A DNA stretch of 64,000 nucleotides from the NCBI GenBank assembly GCA_018970025.1, contig JAGWXF010000005.1, forward strand, positions 1 to 64,000. The letters run 5' to 3'. The notes beneath the pieces are model-generated. The model saw only the letters and a program-made list of their open reading frames with translations. It searched no databases and had not been told where the DNA came from. This document shows positions 7,593 to 16,508 of this stretch, piece after piece (position 1 is the stretch's first letter; every line of letters begins with the position of its first letter). A program made the translations under genes and the position numbers. The DNA comes from Actinomycetales bacterium (GTDB taxonomy: Bacteria > Actinomycetota > Actinomycetes > S36-B12).

Positions 7593-8084
7593 CTAAGCCC
7601 CGATCTCGGCTGCCTCTCCAGCAGTGATGCGCAGCAGTTCGTCGTAACTCGTCGGGAACACGTAGTGGGGGTGGCCGCCCGCGGCCCACACCTCGTCGTA
7701 CTGCGAAAGGGCAACATCAATCACGGTGCGCAACGGCTCGGGGTGGCCAACCGGAGCAACTCCACCGATGGCGAATCCCGTCGCGGTGCGCACGTCGTCG
7801 GCGGATGCCTTGCTTACCTCGCTGGCGCCGAGGATCGCGGCGACCTTGTCGGTGTCGACGCGGTGGCCGCCCGATGCGACGACGAGGACGGGCTTGCCGT
7901 CAGCCAGGAACACCAGCGAGCTGGCGATCTGGCCGACCTCGACGCCCAGGGCGGCAGCGGCCTGCGCGGCCGTGCGCGCAGAGTCGTCCAGGCGGCGGAC
8001 CTGACCTGGGACCTCTGCCGCGGCAAGGCACTCGCGTACGCGGATCACGGACTCCTGCTCCTGGTCGGCCATGGCTGCGGACAC
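7593..8084 (-). CDS. ybaK: YbaK/EbsC-family aminoacyl-tRNA deacylase, intact copy
   Basis: A 163-residue YbaK/ProX-type protein. These hydrolyse mischarged aminoacyl-tRNAs (for example Cys-tRNA-Pro) in trans. Visible family blocks are SSLVFLADGKPVLVV, SGGHRVDTDKVA and GFAIGGVAPVGHP, the last lining the active site. The start is GTG 8084, which shares one base with the stop of the MFS gene, so the two are translationally coupled; ATG 8072 is an alternative. The gene ends five bases from the stop of the convergent P450 gene. Three partial copies of its 3' end lie to the left. Confidence 0.88.
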   Translation of the reverse strand: MSAAMADQEQESVIRVRECLAAAEVPGQVRRLDDSARTAAQAAAALGVEVGQIASSLVFLADGKPVLVVASGGHRVDTDKVAAILGASEVSKASADDVRTATGFAIGGVAPVGHPEPLRTVIDVALSQYDEVWAAGGHPHYVFPTSYDELLRITAGEAAEIGA

Positions 8085-9325
8085 TAGCGGGGGCCGTACG
8101 CATCGAGGCGCTGCAGGCTCTTGACGAAGAGCACGCTGATGCCGACCAGGGTCATCAGCCCGGCCAGTGCCAGCAGCACGGGCATGACGCCGACCTGCTC
8201 GGCCGCGACGCCGGTGCCAAGCATGAAGACCGGGGGCAGGGCGTAGAAGAGTGATGTCTGGATGCCGTAGACACGGCCCTGCGCGTCAGCAGGGACTCGA
8301 TGCTGCACCACGCTGTTCATCAGCGGCTGCATCGGGCCCCAGACCAGGCCGAGGGCGAATCCGGCCAGCACCATGAGTGGCAGCGGCGGCAGCAATGCCA
8401 GCGGCGCATAGCACACGATCGTGCCGACGAGCACCGTCCGCGAGATCGCCAGGCGTGACATCCGGCGGGAGAGCCAGCCATACCCGAATGCCCCCACGAT
8501 GGTTCCGCCGGACAGCGCCGCCAGGACCAGGCCGAGGGACTCGGGGTGGTCGATGGCGACGAAGTGCGCGGGGAGCAGCACCGTCTCGGTCGGGATGTAG
8601 ATCGAGCCCAGCACCGTGACCGCCACGACCAGGGCACGCAGGGCGTGGTCCTGCCAGATGATCCGGATGCCGAGGACCGCGTTCTGCCAGGCGCTGGGGT
8701 GGGCCTCGCCGGCCTCCTCGCGGGCAGCCTTGGCCTGCTGGCCCGCATCCTGCACCCGGAGCAGGCCGATGAGGTAGGCGGCGATCACGAAGAGCGCGCA
8801 GGGCACCCAGAAGGCCGAGGTCGGGCCCAGGTTCGCGATGAGCAGGGAGCCGGCCAGCGGGCCGATGACCCAGCCGACGCTGAAGACGCCCTCATGGATG
8901 CCGTTGAGCCGGTTGATGCCCATGCCACTGGCGGTGGCCACGTCCGGGATCAATGCCTTGCGCGCGGTATAGCCCGCGGGATCGAAGACCGCGCCGAGCA
9001 TGGCCAGGCCGATGATCCAGGCCACGTTCAACTCGGTTGCCATGGCGACGAGCGGGATCGCCGCGACCGAGATCGCGCTGAGCAGGTCCGAGACGATGCT
9101 GACGATCCGGCGGCCGAAGTGGTCGACGGCCCAGCCAGCCAGGGGAGAGGCGAGGATGCCGGGCAGTGCGGAGACGGCCGCCACGATGCCGGCGTTGGCG
9201 ACGGACCCGGTGAGGTCCAGGACCAGCCACGGGACGGCGATGGTCACCACGCCGTTGGAGATCCCGGACAGCAGGTTCGGCACCTGGAGCAGCCCGATGG
9301 GCGTCCAGCGGATGCGCGTGCTCAT
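8084..9325 (-). CDS. MFS transporter (EntS/MFS_3-like)
   Basis: A 413-residue major facilitator protein with 12 apparent membrane segments. PLAGWAVDHFGRRIVSIVSDL is the conserved loop 2-3 signature region, and a charged linker with QDAGQQAKAAREEAGEA separates the two six-helix halves. The overall form resembles EntS-like drug or siderophore exporters. It ends on the start of ybaK. Its place at the end of the amine-catabolism gene block could mean export of a by-product, but that is inference. Confidence 0.85.
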   Translation of the reverse strand: MSTRIRWTPIGLLQVPNLLSGISNGVVTIAVPWLVLDLTGSVANAGIVAAVSALPGILASPLAGWAVDHFGRRIVSIVSDLLSAISVAAIPLVAMATELNVAWIIGLAMLGAVFDPAGYTARKALIPDVATASGMGINRLNGIHEGVFSVGWVIGPLAGSLLIANLGPTSAFWVPCALFVIAAYLIGLLRVQDAGQQAKAAREEAGEAHPSAWQNAVLGIRIIWQDHALRALVVAVTVLGSIYIPTETVLLPAHFVAIDHPESLGLVLAALSGGTIVGAFGYGWLSRRMSRLAISRTVLVGTIVCYAPLALLPPLPLMVLAGFALGLVWGPMQPLMNSVVQHRVPADAQGRVYGIQTSLFYALPPVFMLGTGVAAEQVGVMPVLLALAGLMTLVGISVLFVKSLQRLDAYGPR

Positions 9326-9374
9326 GTGTCGGCGCGTGCCTGTCGTCGCTCCCGGACTGCGCCAGGGCTGTTGG

Positions 9375-10961
9375 TCACCTGGTGTCGGCGAGCACGCGCA
9401 TGCTGGCCAGGCGACCCGGCGCGCCGATCACGCAGCCGCCCGGATGGGTGCCGGAGCCGCACTGGTAATAGCCGCGGATCGGGGTGCGGTAGTCGCTGTA
9501 GCCGGGGGCGGGGCGGAAGACGTACATCTGGTGCGGGAAGAACTCCCCGGCATAGATATTGCCCTCGGACAGCCCGGTGCGCTCCTCGATGATGTCGGGG
9601 GTGACGACCTCGCGCTGCAGGACGAGGTCGTCGAATCCGGGGAAGAACCTGCGCAGGGTTGCCTGGACGCGATCGGCCATCGCCTCGCGGTGCGCCGGCC
9701 ACGAGGCGCCCTTGAGCTCGTGCGGGGTGTACATCACGAAGCAGGACATCACGTGCTTGCCGGGTGGCGCCATGTCCGGGTCGATCATCGACTGGATCGA
9801 GGCGTCCAGGTACGGGTGCTCGGAGTACCAGCCGTACTTGGCGGCGTCGTAGGCGCGCTCCATGTACTCAACGGTCGGGGCGACGTTGACGAAGCCGAGG
9901 TACTGGTCGGTCCGCCCCTCCAGCGCCGGGTACCTGGGCAGGCCGTCGAGGGCGAAGTTCACCTTCGAGGCGACTCCCTGGAACCGGAAGCGCTGGATGG
10001 TCTGGACGAGGTCAGCGGGCAGTTCGCGCGGGTCGGCGATCTGCAGGAAGGTGCGGCGCGGGTCCAGGGAGCTGACCACCACCGGTGCCCGGAACTCGGT
10101 GCCGTCGGCAAGGGCGACGCCCACTGCCTGCCCCTGCTCGGTGATGAGGTGATCCACCCGCGAGTTCAGCCGGATCTCCGCGCCGGAGGCGGTGGCGGCC
10201 CGGGCCAGGACCTCGGTGAAGCCCCCGTTGCCGCCCTTGTGGAAGGCCCAGGAGCCGGCGATCCCGTCATGCTCGCCCATCGCCAGGTAGAGCCAGTTCA
10301 GCCCGGTGCCGGGAGACATCGGGCCGAGCTTGATGCCGACGCAGGCGGCCGAGCAGATGGTGGCCTTGATGATCTCCGACTCCAGGTAGTCGTCCACGAA
10401 GTCGGCGATGCTGCCGGTGATCAGCCGGACGCAGTCGTGCATGAGCTTGGCATCGGCCGAGCCGAGGTGCTTGACCAGCCAGGCCACCTGCTCGGCATCC
10501 TGCGGGTCGGCGCTGAAAAGGTTCGGCGGGGCGTTGTCGAACAGCGGGCGCAGGAACTGGCGCACCCGCAACGTGTCGTGCTCGAATCGCTCCATGCCAT
10601 CGACATCGGCCTTGCAGTGGCGGGCGATCTCCTGCCGGTTGACTCCGGCATCCGGACCCAGCAGCAGGTAGTCGCCGTTGTCCATCGGGGCGAAGTGCGA
10701 GCGCATGTACAGGGGCATGAAGCCGTGCGAGACCAGGTCGAGCTCGGCGATGATCTCGGGCCGGAGCAGGCTTAGCGCATAGGAGAAGGTGGTGAACTTG
10801 AAGCCGGGCCGCAGCTCCTCGGTGATGGCGGCACCGCCGACGAGGTGCCGCTGCTCTAGGACGAGGACCCGGCGCCCGGCCTTGGCGAGGTAGGCGGCAT
10901 GGGTGAGGCCGTTGTGACCCGCCCCGATGACGATCGCGTCGTAGGCATGCGTGTCGCTCAT
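9375..10961 (-). CDS. FAD-dependent oxidoreductase, PYROXD2/phytoene-dehydrogenase-like
   Basis: A 528-residue flavoprotein. The N-terminal dinucleotide fold reads AIVIGAGHNGLTHAAYLAKA, followed by VLVLEQRHLVGGAA, and a C-terminal FAD-contact block contains GTHPGGCVIGAPG. This matches the PYROXD2 / phytoene-desaturase-like amine oxidoreductase group, whose bacterial members have varied or unknown substrates. Its start ATGA overlaps the stop of the upstream GcvT-like gene, so they are co-translated. Given its neighbours it may oxidise an amine or an intermediate of its breakdown. Confidence 0.85.
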   Translation of the reverse strand: MSDTHAYDAIVIGAGHNGLTHAAYLAKAGRRVLVLEQRHLVGGAAITEELRPGFKFTTFSYALSLLRPEIIAELDLVSHGFMPLYMRSHFAPMDNGDYLLLGPDAGVNRQEIARHCKADVDGMERFEHDTLRVRQFLRPLFDNAPPNLFSADPQDAEQVAWLVKHLGSADAKLMHDCVRLITGSIADFVDDYLESEIIKATICSAACVGIKLGPMSPGTGLNWLYLAMGEHDGIAGSWAFHKGGNGGFTEVLARAATASGAEIRLNSRVDHLITEQGQAVGVALADGTEFRAPVVVSSLDPRRTFLQIADPRELPADLVQTIQRFRFQGVASKVNFALDGLPRYPALEGRTDQYLGFVNVAPTVEYMERAYDAAKYGWYSEHPYLDASIQSMIDPDMAPPGKHVMSCFVMYTPHELKGASWPAHREAMADRVQATLRRFFPGFDDLVLQREVVTPDIIEERTGLSEGNIYAGEFFPHQMYVFRPAPGYSDYRTPIRGYYQCGSGTHPGGCVIGAPGRLASMRVLADTR

Positions 10962-12163
10962 CGGGCGGCAACCTTCCGTGGCGGGTTGTAGAAGGGCAGG
11001 GTGGTCACCAGGGCCCGGACGTTCACGTATTCATGGTTGACCGTCTGCTCGACGAAGACCTCGGACCCTGGCTCAGCATGGGATGGGCGCACCCGCGCGA
11101 TGCCGACATGGCGCTGCAGGATCGGGGAGTACATGAAGCTGGTCGCGTACCCGATCCGGCTGCCCTCGGCGTCGTAGATCATCACCTCCCACGGGACGGG
11201 AACCTCGTCGGGAATGGCCAGCAGGCCATTGGATGCATGCAGGTCGTAGTAGTCGCGCCAGGTCATGGTGATCCCGACCGTGCGCCAGCGTGCCTCGGCG
11301 CCGGCCCGCTCCGCCAGGATCGCCTCGCGGCCGATGAAGGGCCGCGTGGGATCGTCCAGGCCGCGCAGGGTCCAGCCCAGGCCGAGCTCGTCCGGGGTGA
11401 AGCGCTCCTCGTGGGTGAAGGCGTACCGGCTCGAGGTGAACTCGTACCCGAACAGGGGTAGCCCGGCCTCGATCCGGGTCATGTTCAGTGCTTCCTCGCC
11501 GTAGGGGCGAAGGCCGTGGGGAGTGCCGGCCTCGATGATGGCGTCCAGCACGGGCAGGGCCTGGTCGGCCGGGATGAACAGCTCGAAGCCGAGGTCACCG
11601 CTGAAGCCGGTGCGGCTGCACAGCACCTGGCTGCCGGCCACCTTGGTCTCGGCAAATCCGAAGTAGGGCAGGTCGACCACGTCCGGGGTGAGCTGGGCCA
11701 GGATGTCCCGGGAGCGCGGGCCCTGCACTGCAAGGGAGGCGAAGTCCTCGGTGGCCTCGACGATCTCGGCGTCGAATGCCCGGGCGAGGCCTCGCAGGTA
11801 GCCCAGGTTCGGCTCGGCGGCGGTGAGCAGGAACTCATCGCCCGCTGTGCGGAAGACGACCCCGTCCTCCATCACGAACCCGGCGTCATCGCACCACAGC
11901 GTGTACTGGGCGCGGCCGGGGCGTACCGGCCGGATATCGCGGGCGAAGGCATATGAGCACAGCCGCTCGGCATCCCGGCCGCGGATCCAGTACTTGTTCA
12001 ACGGCGAGGTGTCGAAGAAGCCAGCCGCATTGCGGACCCCGAAGTACTCGTGCTTGCTGGACAGGTCGTACTTCGTCGCCGAGAGGTAGCCGGCCCAGTT
12101 GCCCCACATATGGGAGTGGTTCAGCTCCCGCAGTCGCGGGTAGAAGGGCGTGGTGCGCATCAT
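10958..12163 (-). CDS. Aminomethyltransferase (GcvT)-family protein
   Basis: A 401-residue protein of the glycine-cleavage T-protein fold. Family blocks include YFGVRNAAGFFDTSPL, RPGRAQYTLWCDDAGFVMEDG, the central LAVQGPRSRDIL, and MTRIEAGLPLFGYEF, which corresponds to the folate-side RxE region. GcvT relatives move one-carbon or methyl groups to tetrahydrofolate; DMSP demethylase DmdA is another member. A complete glycine cleavage system is not present here. It is coupled to the PYROXD2-like gene, suggesting tetrahydrofolate-dependent capture of a methyl carbon. Confidence 0.85.
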   Translation of the reverse strand: MMRTTPFYPRLRELNHSHMWGNWAGYLSATKYDLSSKHEYFGVRNAAGFFDTSPLNKYWIRGRDAERLCSYAFARDIRPVRPGRAQYTLWCDDAGFVMEDGVVFRTAGDEFLLTAAEPNLGYLRGLARAFDAEIVEATEDFASLAVQGPRSRDILAQLTPDVVDLPYFGFAETKVAGSQVLCSRTGFSGDLGFELFIPADQALPVLDAIIEAGTPHGLRPYGEEALNMTRIEAGLPLFGYEFTSSRYAFTHEERFTPDELGLGWTLRGLDDPTRPFIGREAILAERAGAEARWRTVGITMTWRDYYDLHASNGLLAIPDEVPVPWEVMIYDAEGSRIGYATSFMYSPILQRHVGIARVRPSHAEPGSEVFVEQTVNHEYVNVRALVTTLPFYNPPRKVAAR

Positions 12164-12207
12164 CGGGGCTCCCGTTGGTCTGGCAGAGGCGACTGGGTGC
12201 GGCTTGC

Positions 12208-14655
12208 CTAGCGTACGCGCGAGCGATCCGGGTCGTAGAAGGGCGCGAACTGCAGGGTCGCCGGGTAGGCCTCGCCGTTGACGATGACCTCGAAGCCCCC
12301 GCTGGCCAGCCAGTCGGCGGTTACGCCATCGGCGTTGCCCACTGCGGCGAGGCCGACGCTGGAGCCGATGCTGTGGCCGAAGCCGCCGACCTGCAGGTAG
12401 CCGACCCAGGCCCCGTTCCGCTGCACGGCCTCGCCCCCGTACAGCAGCGGCTCGGGGTCGTCCAGTCGCAGGCAGACCAGTCGCTGGGAGCGATCGGCTC
12501 GCGCCTGCAGCAGGGCCTGCTTGCCGATGAAGTCCGCTGGCTTGTCCCAGGCGACCGCGAAGGACAGCCCCGCGGAGACCGGGGTGTCGGTCACGTCGAT
12601 GTCGACCCCGTAGTCCCGGTAGCCCTTCTCCAGTCGCAGGCCGTGCATGGCCGCCAGCCCGACCGGCCGGAACCCGAGGTCGGCTCCGGCGTCCGCGAGC
12701 ACCTCCCAGGTCGAGACGGCCTGGTCGGTCGGGATGAGCAGCTCGAACCCAAGCTCCCCGACGTAGGTGACGCGCAGGGCGCGCACCCGGCTGTAGCCGA
12801 CCTCGATCTCGCGGCTGGTGAGGTAGCCGAAGGCCTCCTCGGAGAGGTCATCGGGGCTGACACGCTGCAGCAGCTCCCGCGAGCGCGGGCCTTGGATGCT
12901 CAATAGGCACCAGGCCGCGGTCATGTCGGTGATCGTCGCGAAGATCCCCGGGCCGACCTGCTGGCGGAGCATCCGCTCGACCCGTCGATGGCAGACATCG
13001 GAGACGATGACCAGGAATGCCTCGTCGGCAAGCCGCGTCACGGTGAGGTCGGCCTCGATGCCGCCCCGCTCATTGCACCACTGGGTGTAGGTGACCTGGC
13101 CGACGCTGCCGACGACCGCATTGGCGCTGAGGCGGTCCAGGATCATCCCCGCGTCGGGGCCCTGGACGAGGAACTTCGACATCAGTGACATGTCGAGGGC
13201 ACCCACACCCTCGCGGATCACCCGATGCTCCTGCGCAACCCACGGGCTCCAGAAGTCCCGCTTCCAGGTCCACGGGACCGGCTGCTCGGGAGCCGACGCG
13301 GGTCGGAACCACTCGACGAACTCCCAGCCGGCCGAGACCGCGAAGTGGGCGCCGGCCGACTTCCACGTCTCGTGCAGGGCCGACCTGCGGATCCCGCGCG
13401 CGGTGTGCTGGTGGAAGGTCGGGTAGGTGCCGTCGCCGAACAGCACGCCGAGCTGCTCCACGATGCGCTCGCGGCGAAAGCGCAGGCTGCACTCATGGGG
13501 CAGGGCCCGCTCGATCGTGTAGCCGGCGTTGTCCACCGGGCAGATGCCGTCCACGATCCATGAGGCCATGACGCTGCCGACGCCGCCGCCGAGCAGAATG
13601 CCGACCGAGTTCAGCCCGGCCGCGACCCACAGGCCCTCCACCTCCGGGGCTGGCCCGAGCAGCGGGGCCGCGTCCGCGGTGAAACTCTCCGGCCCGCAGA
13701 ACAGGGTCTTGATCCCGGCCTCGGCCAGGGACGGGATCCGCTGCATCGCATGCTCGAGGAAGGGAGTCATCCGCTCCCAGTCGGCGGGGATGGTCCCGAA
13801 GGCGAAGTCCTCGGGCGCCTGCTGCGGATGCCAGGCGGCTGCCTGCGGCTCGAAGAGGCCGACGAGCATCCCGCCTCCCTCCTCGCGGAAGTAGCCATAG
13901 CAGTCGAGGTCCTCGATGATGGGCAGGTCGCCGTGCACGCCGGGCATCGGCTCGGTGAGCAGGTAGTAGTGCTCGGCGGCCTGCAGCGGGACGTCCACCC
14001 CGGCCTTGCGAGCAAGTTGGCGCGTCCACAACCCGGCGGCCAGGACCACCGACTCGGCCTGGACCTCGCCGGCATCGGTCTGCACGCCGGTGATCCGCCG
14101 CCCGTCGTTCAGGAAGCCAGTGACCCGGACGCCTTCTGCGATCCGCGCACCGCCCATCCGTGCCCCCTTGGCCAGCGAGGTGGCAACCCCGACCGGGTCC
14201 GCGCGGCCCTCGTCGGCGACGTACGAGCCCCCGATCAGGTCGTCGACCTTGGCCAGCGGGAACAACTCGGCGATCTGGGCCGGGGTGACGATCTGGTTCG
14301 GCACCCCGAATCCCACCTGGAAGTCACGCTCCCGCACCAGGGTCTCCATCCGGGCCGCGGTCTTCGCGATGGACAGGTGGCCCACTGGGCGGAATCCGGT
14401 CGCATGGCCCGTCTCCTGCTCCAGGCGGGCGTACAGGTCACGCGAGTAGCGGCACATCCACAGCGAGGTCTCGTCGTGGAAGCCCGCGCTGGTGATCAGC
14501 CCCGCGGCATGCCAGGTGGTGCCAGCGGTCAGGGCGTCCTTCTCGATGAGCAGTACGTCTGATACGCCAAGGCGGGTCAGGTGATAGGCGATCGAGCAGC
14601 CGATGACGCCGCCGCCGACGATGACGATGCGCGCCCGATCCGGGAGCCGGTCCAC
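12208..14655 (-). CDS. Dimethylglycine/sarcosine dehydrogenase-like FAD-GcvT fusion
   Basis: An 815-residue two-part enzyme. Residues 1 to about 390 are a DAO-type flavoprotein: IVIVGGGVIGCSIAYHL is the FAD fold, and TAGTTWHAAGL contains His49, the position that carries covalent FAD in dimethylglycine dehydrogenase. A short linker domain follows, then from about residue 440 a GcvT domain (LDRLSANAVV, SIQGPRSRELL) and its C-terminal barrel. In the family the flavoprotein part demethylates an N-methyl amino acid and the GcvT part passes formaldehyde to tetrahydrofolate. The true substrate here is not fixed. Confidence 0.88.
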   Translation of the reverse strand: MDRLPDRARIVIVGGGVIGCSIAYHLTRLGVSDVLLIEKDALTAGTTWHAAGLITSAGFHDETSLWMCRYSRDLYARLEQETGHATGFRPVGHLSIAKTAARMETLVRERDFQVGFGVPNQIVTPAQIAELFPLAKVDDLIGGSYVADEGRADPVGVATSLAKGARMGGARIAEGVRVTGFLNDGRRITGVQTDAGEVQAESVVLAAGLWTRQLARKAGVDVPLQAAEHYYLLTEPMPGVHGDLPIIEDLDCYGYFREEGGGMLVGLFEPQAAAWHPQQAPEDFAFGTIPADWERMTPFLEHAMQRIPSLAEAGIKTLFCGPESFTADAAPLLGPAPEVEGLWVAAGLNSVGILLGGGVGSVMASWIVDGICPVDNAGYTIERALPHECSLRFRRERIVEQLGVLFGDGTYPTFHQHTARGIRRSALHETWKSAGAHFAVSAGWEFVEWFRPASAPEQPVPWTWKRDFWSPWVAQEHRVIREGVGALDMSLMSKFLVQGPDAGMILDRLSANAVVGSVGQVTYTQWCNERGGIEADLTVTRLADEAFLVIVSDVCHRRVERMLRQQVGPGIFATITDMTAAWCLLSIQGPRSRELLQRVSPDDLSEEAFGYLTSREIEVGYSRVRALRVTYVGELGFELLIPTDQAVSTWEVLADAGADLGFRPVGLAAMHGLRLEKGYRDYGVDIDVTDTPVSAGLSFAVAWDKPADFIGKQALLQARADRSQRLVCLRLDDPEPLLYGGEAVQRNGAWVGYLQVGGFGHSIGSSVGLAAVGNADGVTADWLASGGFEVIVNGEAYPATLQFAPFYDPDRSRVR

Positions 14656-14690
14656 GTTTCCTCCAGTGCCGATGGGACTTGCATGGATGG

Positions 14691-15614
14691 TTACAGGTTG
14701 CCGGCCAGGGACTTGATGACGGCGGCATCCCCCTGCCGGGCGGCCCAGCGTCGATAGGCAAGCCAGCCCAGGACGATGACCACGGTGGAGACCACCAGGA
14801 TGATTGTCGCCATCGCGTTCAGGGCAGGGGTGGGTGCGGCTCGGGCGGTCTGGTAGATGCGCATCGAGGTGGTCTCGGTGGCCGCATCCGAGGACAGGTA
14901 GCGCACGATCACGAAGTCGTCGAGGACGTCGGCGAAGACCAGGATGACGCTGACGAGGATTGCCGGGAACAGCATCGGCAGCGTGACGCGCCTGATCGCG
15001 CCCAGGGCGCTGGCACCGAGGTCCCGAGCAGCCTCCTCGTAGTGGGCGCCAATGGTGAGCAGCCGGGCGCGGCAGATGACGATCGGGTAGGCGAGCTGGA
15101 AGGTGACCAGGCCGATCACCTGGGCCCAGGTGCCCAGGCCGAAGGGCGTCGCCAGGTAGGTCACCATGAACAGCAGCCCGATTGCCAGGGCGATCTCCGG
15201 CATCACGAAGGTGATCAGTGCCAGGAAGTTCGCCCCCGACGGCAAGCGCCCGCGCCAGCGATCCAGGGCGAGGGCGAACAGCACGCCGATCGGCACCGCG
15301 ATCGCGGTGGTCAGGACGGCGAGCAGCACGGTGTGGGTGAGGGCCGTTCGGATCGACTCATCGTTGAGCACCGAGCCAGTGGGGTCCCAGGTGTACCAGC
15401 GCAGGCTGAACCCCTGCCAGACCCCGCGGGAGCGGCCGGAGTTGAAGGAGAACAGCACGGTGATCGCCACCGGGACCAGGGCCCACAGCAAGTAGACCGC
15501 CGTGATGGTGGCCAGCCCGTAGGCGCGCGCCTCGGAGCTGCCCCGCAGGCGACGCCGGGACCGAGGCTGCGACTCGGCGAGGAGTGCCTCGGCCGGTGCC
15601 GCCGACACGGTCAT
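14691..15614 (-). CDS. ABC importer permease, PotC-like
   Basis: A 307-residue inner-membrane permease of the spermidine/putrescine-type family. Six membrane segments are visible and the cytoplasmic EAA loop reads EEAARDLGASALGAIRRVTLP. ATG 15614 overlaps the stop of the PotB-like gene (ATGA). With the PotB- and PotD-like proteins it would form the uptake system for the substrate of this gene block. Confidence 0.9.
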   Translation of the reverse strand: MTVSAAPAEALLAESQPRSRRRLRGSSEARAYGLATITAVYLLWALVPVAITVLFSFNSGRSRGVWQGFSLRWYTWDPTGSVLNDESIRTALTHTVLLAVLTTAIAVPIGVLFALALDRWRGRLPSGANFLALITFVMPEIALAIGLLFMVTYLATPFGLGTWAQVIGLVTFQLAYPIVICRARLLTIGAHYEEAARDLGASALGAIRRVTLPMLFPAILVSVILVFADVLDDFVIVRYLSSDAATETTSMRIYQTARAAPTPALNAMATIILVVSTVVIVLGWLAYRRWAARQGDAAVIKSLAGNL

Positions 15615-16507
15615 GACCGCACCTCAGCCCGCGCATTGCTGCGCGTGTACAGCACCATCGGGACCAGCATGACGAGCAGCACCACGAGCAGCAATGCCCC
15701 GGCCTGCCCCGACTGCCCGGGCGTGGCGATCGACAGGTTGATCAGGTTGCCGATCATCGCCGTGTTCGGGGACTTGGACAGCAGGTCGGAGGTGAAGTAG
15801 TCGCCCATCATGGGCAGCGCGACGAGCATCGAGCCGGCGACGATGCCCGGCACGCTCATCGGCAGGATGACGCGGCGGAAGAGGTCGAATCCGCTCGCCC
15901 CGAGGTCGCGGGCAGCCTCCAGCAGGCTCGGGCTGATCCGGTCGAGCGCGGCGAACAGCGGCAGCAGCATGTACGGGACGTAGCCGTAGATCAGGCCCAT
16001 CACCACGACATAGGGCTTGCCGCTCAGCCAGTTGACTTCAAGCGGGATGGTGCCCCCGAGGGTGATGATCGCGTTGACCAGCCCATCTGGCTGCAGCAGG
16101 TTGATCCAGGCGAGCATGCGCATCATGTAGGAGATCCAGAAGGGGGCGATCAGCAGCGCGAGGACCAGCCCCCGGTACTTTCCTGCGAAGCGTGCGGTGA
16201 AGTAGGCAACGGGGAAGGAGATGAGCAGGCAGGCGCTGACGGCGATCGCTATATAGGCAAACGTGCGAAGGACGGCGGGTAGGTAGAAGTTGTCGGGCCC
16301 GAACAGCCGGTCCCAGACCACCTCGACCTGGTCGAACTGCCACTGAAGGGGGTTCCAGGTCGGTACCGGCGACCTGAAGACCGGGTCGACCGTGCCGAAG
16401 GCGACGCAGAAGACGACGTATAGCGGGACGAGGAAGAACAGGGCGATCCAGACCATCGCGGGCAGGCCGAGGACCGGCCACAGCAGTCGCGTGGAGCGAT
16501 CGCCCAC
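15611..16507 (-). CDS. ABC importer permease, PotB-like
   Basis: A 298-residue permease with six membrane segments and the EAA loop LEAARDLGASGFDLFRRVILP. GTG 16507 is chosen because it lies one base after the PotD-like stop codon and gives a normal N-terminus (VGDRSTRLLWPVLGLPAM); in-frame codons farther upstream lie inside the PotD-like gene. It pairs with the PotC-like protein to form the channel. Confidence 0.88.
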   Translation of the reverse strand: MGDRSTRLLWPVLGLPAMVWIALFFLVPLYVVFCVAFGTVDPVFRSPVPTWNPLQWQFDQVEVVWDRLFGPDNFYLPAVLRTFAYIAIAVSACLLISFPVAYFTARFAGKYRGLVLALLIAPFWISYMMRMLAWINLLQPDGLVNAIITLGGTIPLEVNWLSGKPYVVVMGLIYGYVPYMLLPLFAALDRISPSLLEAARDLGASGFDLFRRVILPMSVPGIVAGSMLVALPMMGDYFTSDLLSKSPNTAMIGNLINLSIATPGQSGQAGALLLVVLLVMLVPMVLYTRSNARAEVRS

Positions 16508-16508
16508 C

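Noticed and set aside
4688-8084. Integrase or transposase explaining the ybaK copies
   Set aside because: No reading frame in this stretch shows recombinase motifs, so the mechanism remains unproven.
10958-12163. DMSP demethylase DmdA
   Set aside because: The GcvT-like protein and nearby CoA enzymes recall the DMSP pathway, but no DmdB- or DmdD-like gene is present and the Rieske and dimethylglycine-dehydrogenase-like neighbours fit N-methyl chemistry better.
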